DNA of 16,937 bases, from positions 1 through 16,937 of the forward strand of contig JAFXIS010000083.1 in assembly GCA_017532885.1 (NCBI GenBank), in the 5' to 3' direction. Position numbers and translations under genes: made by a program. This DNA is from Alistipes sp. Lineage in GTDB: Bacteria; Bacteroidota; Bacteroidia; Bacteroidales; Rikenellaceae. Positions 1 through 6,447 of this stretch are shown here, piece by piece; position 1 is the first letter of the stretch, and each line of letters begins with the position of its first letter. Under the pieces are notes generated by a model. It was given only the letters and a program-made list of their open reading frames with translations. It was not told where the DNA came from and did not search any database.

Positions 1-16
1 TTCAAAATTCAAAATT
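1..16. repeat. TTCAAAA heptamer repeat, left flank of the four-helix-bundle insert
   Basis: TTCAAAATTCAAAATT is two copies of a 7-bp unit plus two bases. Its exact reverse complement lies at 640-655, so the four-helix-bundle gene and its tandem repeats are bracketed by a 16-bp inverted repeat. The same heptamer recurs at about 2094, at 12737-12759 and near 12961. Confidence 0.75.
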
Positions 17-262
17 ATTTTTTGAGTGTCCTCTCTTTATATAATTTCAAACCAGAATCTTAAATATAATTCCTACCTCAATATCCAAAACTTGTATTTC
101 AAAATTATTTTTTGAGTGTCCTCTCTTTATATAATTTCAAACCAGAATCTTAAATATAATTCCTACCTCAATATCTAAAACTTGTATTTCAAAATTATTT
201 TTCGAGTGTACCCTCCTTATATAATTTCAAACCAAAATCTTGAATATAATTCTACTCCTTAT
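8..262. repeat. Three 90-bp tandem repeats
   Basis: Units begin at about 8, 98 and 188 with a period of 90 bp. Units 1 and 2 differ at one position (85 versus 175). Unit 3 is more diverged and runs into the stop codon of the four-helix-bundle gene. Read on the minus strand, each unit resembles the last dozen codons, the stop and the downstream bases of that gene: GAGTAGAATTATATT at the gene end matches GAGGTAGGAATTATATT in the units. The array therefore looks like duplicated 3' end of the gene. It may continue to the left of the window. It is not a CRISPR: there are no unique spacers. Confidence 0.9.
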
Positions 263-611
263 CAGCTTTTGTAGTCAATATAATTTTCGACAAAATATTA
301 ATCAAATCCCTACAATCAGGGAAAATACTATCAAACTCCTTTTTCGTAATATAATCCGTCTTATATAATAATTCCAACCAATACTCTGTCTCATACGCCT
401 CTTTCAGAGCAATATTCATCTTGGCCATGAAATCATTTCTCGATTGACCTCGCAAGGCCTCACGGACATTTGCACCTATGCTCGTTCCGCTTTTAAGTAC
501 TTGGGCCGATAAAATCCTTTCATCTAAAGCATAACGCAGATGCTTGTATAACTTTACAATTCTAACCGCAAAGTCAAAACTTTTATCCAAAACGATATTC
601 TCTTGCTTCAT
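252..611 (-). CDS. Four-helix-bundle protein (S23/IVP-like family)
   Basis: This 119-residue protein belongs to the four-helix-bundle family related to proteins encoded in 23S rRNA intervening sequences (PF05635/TIGR02436 type). I recognise it by the start with DFAVRIVKLY near residues 13-22, the central SGTSIGANVREA motif (residues 42-53), SRNDFMAKMNIALKEA, and the E-T-E-Y-W-L segment. No biochemical role is established for the free-standing members; pentameric relatives act as accessory factors (bAvd) in diversity-generating retroelements, but no reverse transcriptase or template repeat is seen here. The ATG lies three bases after the trmD stop, so it is probably the last gene of the trmD operon. 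No convincing Shine-Dalgarno is present, which is normal in this phylum. The 3' end is the apparent source of the 90-bp tandem repeats, and the gene is framed by TTCAAAA inverted repeats, which suggests a late insertion. Confidence 0.9.
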   Translation of the reverse strand: MKQENIVLDKSFDFAVRIVKLYKHLRYALDERILSAQVLKSGTSIGANVREALRGQSRNDFMAKMNIALKEAYETEYWLELLYKTDYITKKEFDSIFPDCRDLINILSKIILTTKADKE

Positions 612-614
612 ACT

Positions 615-1331
615 CTAATGCAGCGACAAAATAAAACTCAATTTTGAATTTTGAATTTTATCAAGTAGGTCCGGTCGCAGCTCCTGCGTACGCTTATACG
701 CCATCTCCTCCTGCCACTTTTCAATCTCGGCGAAGTTACCCGACAAAAGCACATCGGGGACCTTCCAGCCGCGGAAATCCGACGGGCGTGTATATACGGG
801 CGGAGCCAACAAATCATCCTGAAAGCAGTCGGTCAGGGCCGAGGCCTCGTCGCCAATAGCACCCGGAATAAGGCGCACAACAGCATCGGTAATGACACAC
901 GCTGCCAACTCGCCTCCCGTCAGGACATAATCGCCGATAGAAATCTCGCGAGTGATGAGATGTTCGCGGATGCGGTGGTCGATGCCCTTATAGTGGCCGC
1001 ACAGAATGATGATATTCTCGCACATCGAGAGGCGGTTTGCCTCGTGCTGATTGAATGTGATGCCGTCGGGCGAGGTGAAGATAACCTCGTCGTAGTGGCG
1101 TTCGGCCTGTAACTTTTCGATAAGTTCAAAGACAGGCTCGCACTTCATAACCATACCCGCCTCGCCACCAAAGGGGTAGTCGTCGGTGGTCTTGCGTTTG
1201 TCGTGAGCATAGTCGTGCAGATTATGCACCACAATCTCAACCAAGCCGCTCTCCTGCGCGCGTTTTAGGATAGACTCGTTCAGCGGCGACTGCACCAGCT
1301 CAGGAACAACGGTTATAATATCGATTCTCAT
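615..1331 (-). CDS. trmD: tRNA (guanine-N1)-methyltransferase TrmD
   Basis: TrmD transfers a methyl group from S-adenosylmethionine to N1 of G37 in tRNAs whose anticodon is followed by G, which prevents +1 frameshifting. The 238-residue sequence shows the family features: N-terminal [24 protein letters not shown] (residues 50-62), and the trefoil-knot cofactor site with [11 protein letters not shown] (111-121) and [13 protein letters not shown] (131-143). The flexible linker and C-terminal domain follow ([22 protein letters not shown]). The start ATG lies five bases after the MBL-hydrolase stop. The last 13 or so residues (from about KIQNSK, residue 225 on) are encoded by the TTCAAAA-type inverted repeat and the bases next to it, so the original C-terminus seems to have been replaced or extended by the insertion that brought in the four-helix-bundle gene. 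All catalytic parts are upstream of this and intact. Confidence 0.97.
   Translation of the reverse strand: MRIDIITVVPELVQSPLNESILKRAQESGLVEIVVHNLHDYAHDKRKTTDDYPFGGEAGMVMKCEPVFELIEKLQAERHYDEVIFTSPDGITFNQHEANRLSMCENIIILCGHYKGIDHRIREHLITREISIGDYVLTGGELAACVITDAVVRLIPGAIGDEASALTDCFQDDLLAPPVYTRPSDFRGWKVPDVLLSGNFAEIEKWQEEMAYKRTQELRPDLLDKIQNSKLSFILSLH
640..660. repeat. TTCAAAA-type inverted repeat inside the trmD 3' end
   Basis: Bases 640-655 are the exact reverse complement of bases 1-16. They lie in frame inside trmD and encode part of its odd C-terminal tail. Together with the left copy they bracket the four-helix-bundle gene and its tandem repeats. Confidence 0.75.
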
Positions 1332-1336
1332 ATCGT

Positions 1337-2005
1337 TTAGTTCTTGTAATTTACCTCCTGATTCAGCACCTCAACAATGAAGGGGTTGTACATCGACTCG
1401 TGACCTATGTTGCTATCCTCGCCGTGGCCGGGGTAGATCTTCACCTCATCGCCCAACGGCAGCAGGTTGTCGATAATCGAACGCATAATCCACGAATAGT
1501 CGCCACCCGGGAGGTCGGTGCGGCCGATACTCTCGCGGAAGAGCGTGTCGCCCGTAAACAACACCTTCGACTGCGGCTCATAGAGCGCCACATGACCCGG
1601 AGTGTGCCCCGGGGTGGAGATAATCTGCAAGGTAGTGTCGCCAAACTGAATGCTCTCGCGGCCCTCCAAGTCGATGTCGAGTGTCGGCATATCGCCGGCA
1701 CGCACGCCAAAGAGTTCGGCACTTGCTACACCATTCTCCAGCAGGAACTTATCCTTTGACGACATTGCAAAAGGCACCTCATAACGGCGGCAGACAAACT
1801 CTGCTCCCAACAAGTGGTCAAAATGACCATGAGTATTTATCGCCATAACGGGCTTAAGGCCCTTTTCAGAAATAAAGTTTTCGAGCATAGCGTTTTCACG
1901 CTCCGACGAGTTGCCGGCATCAATTATAACTGCTTGAAGCGTAGCATCCCACACGATATAGGTATTCTCCTGCAAAGGATTGAAAACAAGACGCGCAATA
2001 TTCAT
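1337..2005 (-). CDS. MBL-fold metallohydrolase (glyoxalase II-like)
   Basis: This is a single-domain metallo-beta-lactamase-fold hydrolase of the glyoxalase II-like group, about 222 residues. Metal ligands are visible in order: THGHFDH (residues 58-64, the HxHxDH motif), the histidine of TPGHTPGH (131-138), the aspartate of FTGDTLF (150-156) and PGHGE (192-196). Members usually hydrolyse thioesters or related glutathione-type adducts; the substrate cannot be read from sequence. It lacks the long C-terminal substrate domain of true GloB enzymes. I chose the ATG at 2005 over an in-frame ATG at 2023 because the family begins at [15 protein letters not shown] and because the promoter predicts a transcript start near 2026, which would leave only about three bases before the upstream ATG. 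It is the first gene of the operon with trmD. Confidence 0.9.
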   Translation of the reverse strand: MNIARLVFNPLQENTYIVWDATLQAVIIDAGNSSERENAMLENFISEKGLKPVMAINTHGHFDHLLGAEFVCRRYEVPFAMSSKDKFLLENGVASAELFGVRAGDMPTLDIDLEGRESIQFGDTTLQIISTPGHTPGHVALYEPQSKVLFTGDTLFRESIGRTDLPGGDYSWIMRSIIDNLLPLGDEVKIYPGHGEDSNIGHESMYNPFIVEVLNQEVNYKN

Positions 2006-2032
2006 AGTTCTATGGTTTATCATTTAATTTGT

Positions 2033-2064
2033 CAAAGATAGCAATAAAAAAAGACTCACGCAAA
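2033..2064 (-). promoter_or_regulatory. Promoter of the MBL-hydrolase/trmD operon
   Basis: On the minus strand a -7 box TATCTTTG (2033-2040) follows a -33 box TTTG (2061-2064) with a 20-nt spacer, a full match to the Bacteroidota consensus. Transcription should start near 2026. Confidence 0.85.
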
Positions 2065-2158
2065 CTCATTAAAAATAAGAGAGGTGTTGGCTGTTCAAAA
2101 TTCAAGATTGTTGGCATAAAATAGTAAGTATTACGACCAAATTCGAGGACAAAAAGAC

Positions 2159-2252
2159 GGGAAATATCTCGCTCAAGAGCGTTTTAGGTAATTAGAGGAG
2201 CTAACCAAACGGATTTTCGAGAGCGAAAGACACTTTTAGTTAGATATATCCC
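2159..2252. repeat. Imperfect 94-nt inverted repeat
   Basis: The left arm GGGAAATATCT pairs with the right arm AGATATATCCC, and pairing continues imperfectly inwards. A short CGCTC-AA-GAGCG hairpin lies inside. No coding potential is seen. It could be a structured RNA, the remains of a miniature element, or an operator region. Confidence 0.55.
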
Positions 2253-2273
2253 ACGAAAATATTTTCAAAATTT

Positions 2274-2293
2274 TTGATGTATTTATACATCAA
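2274..2293. promoter_or_regulatory. Perfect palindrome, possible operator
   Basis: TTGATGTA and TACATCAA form a perfect 8-bp inverted repeat around TTTA. It lies about 45 bp upstream of the -33 box of the membrane-protein/winged-helix operon, a plausible place for the encoded dimeric regulator to bind. There is no U-tract after it, so it is not a terminator. Confidence 0.45.
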
Positions 2294-2337
2294 GCCTACT
2301 CATCACTACCCCTTTGCAAAAAAATTTCCTCCAAAAA

Positions 2338-2369
2338 TTTGGTTTATAAAATAAACTACTTTATATTTG
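2338..2369 (+). promoter_or_regulatory. Promoter of the membrane-protein/winged-helix operon
   Basis: A -33 TTTG (2338-2341) and a -7 TATATTTG (2362-2369) are separated by 20 nt, a full consensus match. Transcription should start near 2376, giving a leader of about 150 nt that contains the whole 101-nt hairpin. The inverted sequences CCCCTTTGCAAA (2309-2320) and TTTGCAAAAGGG (2366-2377) bracket the promoter. Confidence 0.8.
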
Positions 2370-2385
2370 CAAAAGGGAAACGGGA

Positions 2386-2486
2386 TGATGAGGCTATTTT
2401 GAGGCTGGTCGAAGATGGCAAAACCGCAGCATACTTGGCGTATGTGAGGATTTTGACAGCGAGCCAGACGCCGAAAGAGCCCATCA
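2386..2486 (+). repeat. 101-nt hairpin element, copy 1
   Basis: The two halves are imperfect reverse complements. Outer pairs are TGATG/CATCA and GGCT/AGCC, then TTTTG/CGAAA, CTGG/CCAG, TCG/CGA, CAAAA/TTTTG, and the apical GCATAC/GTATGT around loop TTGGC (2435-2439). A second element of the same length and apical sequence lies at 16356-16456 with compensated stem changes. No reading frame on either strand looks like a protein. Here it sits in the predicted leader of the operon starting at 2527. Confidence 0.8.
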
Positions 2487-2526
2487 GACACCCCGAAAAC
2501 CTTAACTAATACAATTTATTAAAACT

Positions 2527-3120
2527 ATGGAAAACAAAACTTTTACTGAGGAGCAGAGTTTAGAACTCATAACCTCGATGATTCAGGATTCGCGCAAACG
2601 ATTGGCGCAAAACTCAGGTACGCCATTCTTGGTGTGGGGCTACATTACGGTAGCGGTATCTATTTTTGAGTATTTTGTAATAGCACAAGGTTGGTCGCCA
2701 ATACTGTCGTGGGCTTGGTTTGCAATCCCGATTCTTGGCTGGCCGGCGATGATGTTTGCCATACGCAATCAGGAGAAGGGTGCAAAGAACCATATCGACC
2801 GCACTATTTCGGCATTGTGGTGTGTATTAGGCATCTCGACTCTCTGGCTCTATCTGTTGGCAGTTGCCTACAACGCCTCGCTATTTTCACTTATCGTGCT
2901 GATAATGGGCATTGGAACACTCACGACAGGCATTATTTTGCGTGAAAATGCAACCAAATGGTGCGGAGCATTGGCTATGGCGGCATCTGCGATTTTTCCG
3001 TTGATGCACCTCCTTAAGAGTGGGCAAGTTACGACAGAAATTCTTATCTTTGCAGCGATATTCTTTGTAATGATGGTTGTGCCCGGACACATACTGAATT
3101 ACAAAACCCGAAAAAGATAA
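2527..3120 (+). CDS. Multi-pass membrane protein paired with a winged-helix regulator
   Basis: I do not recognise a named family with certainty. The 197-residue protein has a soluble acidic N-terminus (about 30 residues, containing EEQSLELITSMIQDSRKRL, a helix often seen in Bacteroidales membrane proteins of this kind), then about six hydrophobic segments near residues 32-52, 58-78, 93-113, 119-137, 144-162 and 168-188, and a basic tail KTRKR. There is no signal peptide and no catalytic motif. The next gene, a winged-helix regulator, starts three bases after the stop, so the two are co-transcribed. In similar pairs the regulator usually controls the operon; the membrane protein might sense or export something, but that is inference. 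The leader contains the 101-nt hairpin. Confidence 0.85.
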   Translation: MENKTFTEEQSLELITSMIQDSRKRLAQNSGTPFLVWGYITVAVSIFEYFVIAQGWSPILSWAWFAIPILGWPAMMFAIRNQEKGAKNHIDRTISALWCVLGISTLWLYLLAVAYNASLFSLIVLIMGIGTLTTGIILRENATKWCGALAMAASAIFPLMHLLKSGQVTTEILIFAAIFFVMMVVPGHILNYKTRKR

Positions 3121-3123
3121 AAG

Positions 3124-3414
3124 ATGTTGCGCGAACTAAATCCACTTCTGCACTCAGAACTGCGCTTAGCGGTTATGTCGATACTTATCAGTGTCGAGAG
3201 TGCCGATTTTGTCTACTTGCGCGAACAAACAGGAGCCACAGCGGGAAATCTGAGCGTTCAAATCGACAAGTTGCAACAAGCCGGATATATCACTGTAACA
3301 AAAGGATTTAACGGCAAGAAACCCCGCACTACCTGCGCCATTACAGAGCAGGGCACAGCCGCTTTTTCGGAATATGTCGATGCGCTTCGTTCCTATATTG
3401 GCAAAGGGCTTTAG
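3124..3414 (+). CDS. Small winged-helix transcriptional regulator
   Basis: This 96-residue protein is a single winged-helix DNA-binding domain of the MarR/ArsR-like group (PF13601 type). It begins LNPLLHSELRLAVMSIL, then helix-turn-helix region DFVYLREQTGATAGNLSVQIDKLQQAGYITV (about residues 28-58), then the wing around KGFNGKKPRTTCAITEQG. The motif L-S-V-Q-I-D-K-L is the recognition helix typical of this group. There is no ligand domain, so effector sensing, if any, must come from elsewhere, possibly the membrane protein three bases upstream. Autoregulation through the palindrome at 2274-2293 is plausible but untested. Confidence 0.9.
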   Translation: MLRELNPLLHSELRLAVMSILISVESADFVYLREQTGATAGNLSVQIDKLQQAGYITVTKGFNGKKPRTTCAITEQGTAAFSEYVDALRSYIGKGL

Positions 3415-3694
3415 CTAACCGTTATATCCGCCACAAGCCCCAATAGTTAATCACAAAAAAATCGGTTAATATGCTCTTATTGGTCCATAATTCCCACATT
3501 TACAACTTCTGGGACTTCTTTCCAATCTGTTAAACTTTTTAACCTGTTAAATCTTTTAACTACCTCAAAATCAATAGATTATCTAATCAGATCATCCAAT
3601 AACTGCTATTTTTCTGGTAATTTTCCTTAATGCCCTAGTGAATTGGTTACCAATAACTTGGAATTTATTTTAGTCAAATAAAGACATAATAATC
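3415..3694. other. Gene-free AT-rich spacer with a 17-bp tandem duplication
   Basis: No ORF or RNA gene is convincing here. The only clear structure is a 17-bp tandem duplication at 3527-3543 and 3544-3560 (CTGTTAAACTTTTTAAC, second copy differing at two bases), plus several further TTAAC/TTAATC-type words around it. Confidence 0.6.
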
Positions 3695-3732
3695 AAAAAA
3701 TCCGCTTGCCCTTTGCGCCAAGCGGATTTTTT
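3695..3732. terminator. Bidirectional terminator after rsmG
   Basis: A perfect 14-bp stem AAAAAATCCGCTTG/CAAGCGGATTTTTT around a 10-nt loop carries T-tracts on both strands. It lies 24 bp after the rsmG stop and can also end plus-strand transcripts coming from the winged-helix gene. Confidence 0.95.
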
Positions 3733-3755
3733 ATATTACTTTTCGCGGATTATTA

Positions 3756-4379
3756 TTACTTCTTTGTATATACGACCTTCTTGGTTTCAAAAAATTCTTC
3801 GTCGAAGAACTCCGAGATTGGAAACTCCGTCCACGACATCTTTGTGGCAGCAAGCTCCTCGGTAAGGTCGCCACCCTTAAGGTAGAGGATACCATTTGGG
3901 AGCGTGCCTTTCTGACCTCGGTCAATCTTGCTCCATATCCACTTGACAAAAGTCGGCATTTCCGTTACAGCACGCGACACAACATAGTCGAATCGCTCGG
4001 GAATCTGCTCCACACGCGTATTTCGGGCATCAATATTCTTTATCCCGGCGCCCTCGCAAACGCCTTTTACAACGGTAATTTTCTTGCCAATCGAATCGGC
4101 TGCGACAATCTTTGCCTCGGGGAACATAATCGCCAGCGGAACGCTCGGAAAGCCACCTCCGCAACCGACATCGAGGATGCGCGCACCCGCCTCAAAACGG
4201 CACACCTTCGCAATGGCGAGCGAATGCAGGATGTGACGCAGATAGAGCTGGTCGAAATCCTTGCGCGAAACAACATTTATCTTCGCATTCCAATCGGCAT
4301 AGAGGTCATACAACGCACCAAATTGCTCCTTTTGCTGCGGTGTGAGGTCGGGAAAATATTTTTCGATTATCTGTATCAT
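3756..4379 (-). CDS. rsmG: 16S rRNA (guanine527-N7)-methyltransferase RsmG
   Basis: RsmG (GidB) makes m7G at position 527 of 16S rRNA, in the loop near the decoding site; its loss gives low-level streptomycin resistance in other bacteria. The Rossmann-type cofactor site is clear: ILDVGCGGGFPSVPLAI (residues 68-84), followed by AADSIGKKITVV. NVVSRKD at residues 35-41 and LYLRHILHSL are family signatures. I chose the ATG at 4379 (207 residues, the usual family length) over an upstream start at 4448 because the latter would add 23 basic residues unlike the family and would overlap rlmN. With this start the gene begins four bases after the rlmN stop, forming a two-gene rRNA-methylation operon that ends in a strong terminator. 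Confidence 0.95.
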   Translation of the reverse strand: MIQIIEKYFPDLTPQQKEQFGALYDLYADWNAKINVVSRKDFDQLYLRHILHSLAIAKVCRFEAGARILDVGCGGGFPSVPLAIMFPEAKIVAADSIGKKITVVKGVCEGAGIKNIDARNTRVEQIPERFDYVVSRAVTEMPTFVKWIWSKIDRGQKGTLPNGILYLKGGDLTEELAATKMSWTEFPISEFFDEEFFETKKVVYTKK

Positions 4380-4383
4380 TTTT

Positions 4384-5424
4384 TTACTCGTTTTCTCGGT
4401 TCTGTTCGGCTGTTGAGAGCAGGCCGCACGCCGCCTTGATATCCTCACCGCGCGAAGCTCTGATGGTGGTCTGTATACCCTTGGCTGTCAGCCTATCGCG
4501 GAATGCTATCATCTTCTCGTCGGAAGGTGAAAAATATGGCGAATCGGGGATTTTATGGAAGCGGATAAGGTTTATACGGCACTTTATTCCGTCTAACAGA
4601 CGACAAAGCTCCTTGATATGCGCCGCAGAGTCATTCAACCCCTCCATAACTATATACTCGAACGATACGCGCCGCTGCCCCGTAAAGTCATAACGGCGCA
4701 AGATATCTGCCACCTCGCGAATGGGATATGCCTTCTCGATAGGCATAATCTCGGCACGCTCGTCATGGAATGGATTGTGCAGACTTACAGCAAGATGCAC
4801 CTTCGTAGAATTGAGGAAGCGCTCCAACTCCTTCGCTACACCCGCCGTCGAGAGCGTAATGCGCGTAGGCGACCACGCCATACCCCACGGCGAGGTTATT
4901 ATCTCGATTGCCGCCAAGACACTCTCCATATTATCGAGCGGCTCGCCCATGCCCATAAACACAAGGTTTGTAAGGCGCGCCGAGTCGGGAATCGAGAATA
5001 TTTGGTTTATAATCTCGCCAGCCGAGAGTGAATGTTGCAAACCCTGTCGTGCCGTAGCGCAGAATTTACACCCCATACGGCATCCCGCCTGTGACGATAC
5101 GCAGAGCGTAGCACGCTCCCCGTCGGGTATATATGCCGACTCGATATATTCGCCTTGTCGGGTGCGGAAGAGGTATTTTTTTGTCCCATCCACCGACACG
5201 CTCTCACGCAATGGAGGCTCCAAGCCGAGAGTATATCGCGCCGCCAACGCCTCACGCGAAGCCTTCGAAAGGTTGGTCATCTCGTCGATACTTCCCACCC
5301 TTTTAACATAAAGCCAATTGGCAATCTGCTTGGCTGCAAAGCGGGGCAAATGCTCCTCCTCACACAGCGTTTGCAGTTGCGCGAGCGTCATTCCATAGAG
5401 TGTATGTTTTGCGTTTTGTGACAT
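4384..5424 (-). CDS. rlmN: Dual-specificity rRNA/tRNA methyltransferase RlmN
   Basis: RlmN is a radical-SAM enzyme that makes 2-methyladenosine at A2503 of 23S rRNA and at A37 of some tRNAs. The 346-residue protein has the N-terminal RNA-binding helices (F-A-A-K-Q-I-A-N-W-L-Y near 29-39), the iron-sulphur motif C115-x3-C119-x2-C122 in CRMGCKFC, and both cysteines used in the methyl-shuttle mechanism, judged by spacing: C108 in LCVSSQAGC and C333 in AACGLL. FMGMGEPLDN and the S-T-A-G-V motif are present. It therefore looks like RlmN and not Cfr, which lacks the long N-terminal part and confers drug resistance. It is first in the operon with rsmG; a -7 box sits 21 bp upstream of the start. Confidence 0.96.
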   Translation of the reverse strand: MSQNAKHTLYGMTLAQLQTLCEEEHLPRFAAKQIANWLYVKRVGSIDEMTNLSKASREALAARYTLGLEPPLRESVSVDGTKKYLFRTRQGEYIESAYIPDGERATLCVSSQAGCRMGCKFCATARQGLQHSLSAGEIINQIFSIPDSARLTNLVFMGMGEPLDNMESVLAAIEIITSPWGMAWSPTRITLSTAGVAKELERFLNSTKVHLAVSLHNPFHDERAEIMPIEKAYPIREVADILRRYDFTGQRRVSFEYIVMEGLNDSAAHIKELCRLLDGIKCRINLIRFHKIPDSPYFSPSDEKMIAFRDRLTAKGIQTTIRASRGEDIKAACGLLSTAEQNRENE

Positions 5425-5444
5425 AGATTTCTTTACTACGGCAA

Positions 5445-5452
5445 CAAAAGTA
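5445..5452 (-). promoter_or_regulatory. -7 box of the rlmN-rsmG promoter
   Basis: On the minus strand TACTTTTG matches TAnnTTTG, about 20 bp before the rlmN start. I see no clear -33 TTTG at the expected distance. Confidence 0.55.
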
Positions 5453-5506
5453 AAAAAAAAATGTAGATTTTTCTTGCTTGGCGATTCTTTTTTGAAAATT
5501 TATGAC

Positions 5507-5514
5507 TATATTTG
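5507..5514 (+). promoter_or_regulatory. -7 box upstream of the TonB-like gene
   Basis: TATATTTG matches the -7 consensus. A TTTG at 5491-5494 is too close to serve as a standard -33 box. If used, it yields an untranslated leader of about 185 nt. Confidence 0.5.
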
Positions 5515-5520
5515 CCCAAA

Positions 5521-5704
5521 GATAGGCGGTGGTATATCTCGCTGAGTAGATATTGACAACGCTTTTCGATGTGTCGTTTAGAGTTCTCTTCCGATGAGGG
5601 AATTTACAGACGGCACATGTAGTATGCTGCATTACAACAATTTATAATTGTTTATGCGCCTTGAGAACGATATATATTAAATTGAAAAATAGAATTATTT
5701 TAGT
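5521..5704 (+). other. Long leader of the TonB-like gene with several hairpins
   Basis: No ORF of note occurs between the -7 box and the start codon at 5705. Visible pairings include ATATCT/AGATAT (5534-5539 with 5548-5553), AACAAT/ATTGTT (5636-5641 with 5647-5652), and a long-range AGGCG/CGCCT match (5524-5528 with 5657-5661) that could close the whole structure. This could be a regulatory leader or a separate small RNA. Confidence 0.4.
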
Positions 5705-6391
5705 ATGGAAATCAAAAAATCACCAAAAGCTGACCTTCAGAATCGTAAGGGGCTTTTCCTTGAGATTGGCTTAGTCATCTCATTGTTGATTGTGGTTATT
5801 GCTTTCAAGTATGCTCCGGATGAGTATCGTATTGAGGCAGTAGAGCAAGAGGCTGTATTTGTGGAGGAGGAAATCGTCGAGATTACCCGTAACGAGCTTA
5901 AGCCACCCGCACCCCCCAAGAAGATTGAGATTCAGGTGTTCAACGACATCTTGGATATCGTGACTAACGATACCGAGGTTAAGACCGATATCTCTTTCGA
6001 GGAGTTCATGGATGGTTTGGACATGGATGTAAACTATGTAGTCGTTGAGGAGGAGGAGATCGAGGAGGATACCCCCATCATCAAGGCTGAGAAGATGCCT
6101 ACATTCCAGGGTGGTGACCTTATGAAGTTCCGCGAGTGGGTTCAGAAGCGTCTTCGCTATCCCCAGATTGCACAGGAGAACGGTATCTCTGGTCGTGTAA
6201 CATTGTCTTTCGTTATCGAGAAGGATGGTTCACTCACCAACATTGAGGTTATGCAGTCACCTGACCGCTCACTCTCTGAGGAGGCTATCCGCGTATTGAA
6301 GACATCTCCTAAGTGGGAGCCGGGTAAGCAGCGTAACCAGCCGGTTCGTGTAAAGTATACTTTGCCCGTAGCATTCCAGATTCGTAACTAA
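5705..6391 (+). CDS. TonB-family energy transducer
   Basis: This 228-residue protein has the TonB layout: a short cytoplasmic N-terminus with basic residues, one transmembrane segment (about residues 18-36, LFLEIGLVISLLIVVIAF), a periplasmic linker rich in glutamate and proline (KPPAPPKK, E-E-E-E-I-E-E-D), and a C-terminal TonB domain (about 140-228) with the signature Y-P-Q-I-A-Q-E-N-G-I-S-G-R-V. TonB transmits proton-motive energy from ExbB/ExbD to outer-membrane transporters. The linker is shorter and more acidic than in E. coli TonB. No exbB or exbD is adjacent, so it must use components encoded elsewhere; the reduced ExbB-like gene at 15734 is far away and unlikely as a partner. It is a single-gene unit ended by a terminator. 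Confidence 0.93.
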   Translation: MEIKKSPKADLQNRKGLFLEIGLVISLLIVVIAFKYAPDEYRIEAVEQEAVFVEEEIVEITRNELKPPAPPKKIEIQVFNDILDIVTNDTEVKTDISFEEFMDGLDMDVNYVVVEEEEIEEDTPIIKAEKMPTFQGGDLMKFREWVQKRLRYPQIAQENGISGRVTLSFVIEKDGSLTNIEVMQSPDRSLSEEAIRVLKTSPKWEPGKQRNQPVRVKYTLPVAFQIRN

Positions 6392-6406
6392 TATTGTTAT
6401 AGAGTG

Positions 6407-6440
6407 TCCCGCTATTATTCGTGGCGGGATGCTTTTTTTT
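6407..6440 (+). terminator. Terminator of the TonB-like gene
   Basis: TCCCGCTA pairs with TGGCGGGA (one G-U pair) around a 7-nt loop and is followed by GC and eight T residues. This rules out a GTG at 6421 as the hflX start, since it would lie inside the terminator stem. Confidence 0.93.
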
Positions 6441-6447
6441 TATCCAT

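Larger units (their letters stand above)
2065..2526. other. Gene-free region rich in inverted repeats
   Basis: No convincing gene lies here. In order it holds: a TTCAAAATTCAAGA tract flanked by TGTTGGC direct repeats (2085-2091, 2109-2115); an imperfect inverted repeat with arms GGGAAATATCT and AGATATATCCC (2159-2252) enclosing a small CGCTC-AA-GAGCG hairpin; a perfect 8-bp palindrome (2274-2293); a promoter bracketed by CCCCTTTGCAAA and TTTGCAAAAGGG (2309-2377); and a 101-nt hairpin (2386-2486). The last falls in the predicted 5' leader of the membrane-protein/winged-helix operon. Confidence 0.7.

Noticed and set aside
8..262. CRISPR array
   Set aside because: The 90-bp repeats are contiguous with no unique spacers and derive from the adjacent gene end; no cas genes are near.
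252..611. Diversity-generating retroelement accessory gene (Avd)
   Set aside because: The protein is of the same broad family, but no reverse transcriptase, template or variable repeat is seen in the window.
2306..2491. 61-codon minus-strand ORF across the 101-nt hairpin
   Set aside because: It is a by-product of the hairpin and promoter sequence; the second hairpin copy does not keep the frame.
4380..4448. Longer RsmG beginning at 4448
   Set aside because: It would overlap rlmN and add 23 atypical residues; ATG 4379 gives the usual 207-residue length.
4384..5424. Cfr-type resistance methyltransferase
   Set aside because: Length, N-terminal part and operon with rsmG are those of housekeeping RlmN.
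6421..6447. GTG start of hflX at 6421
   Set aside because: It lies inside the stem of the preceding terminator and adds residues unlike the family; ATG 6448 is used.
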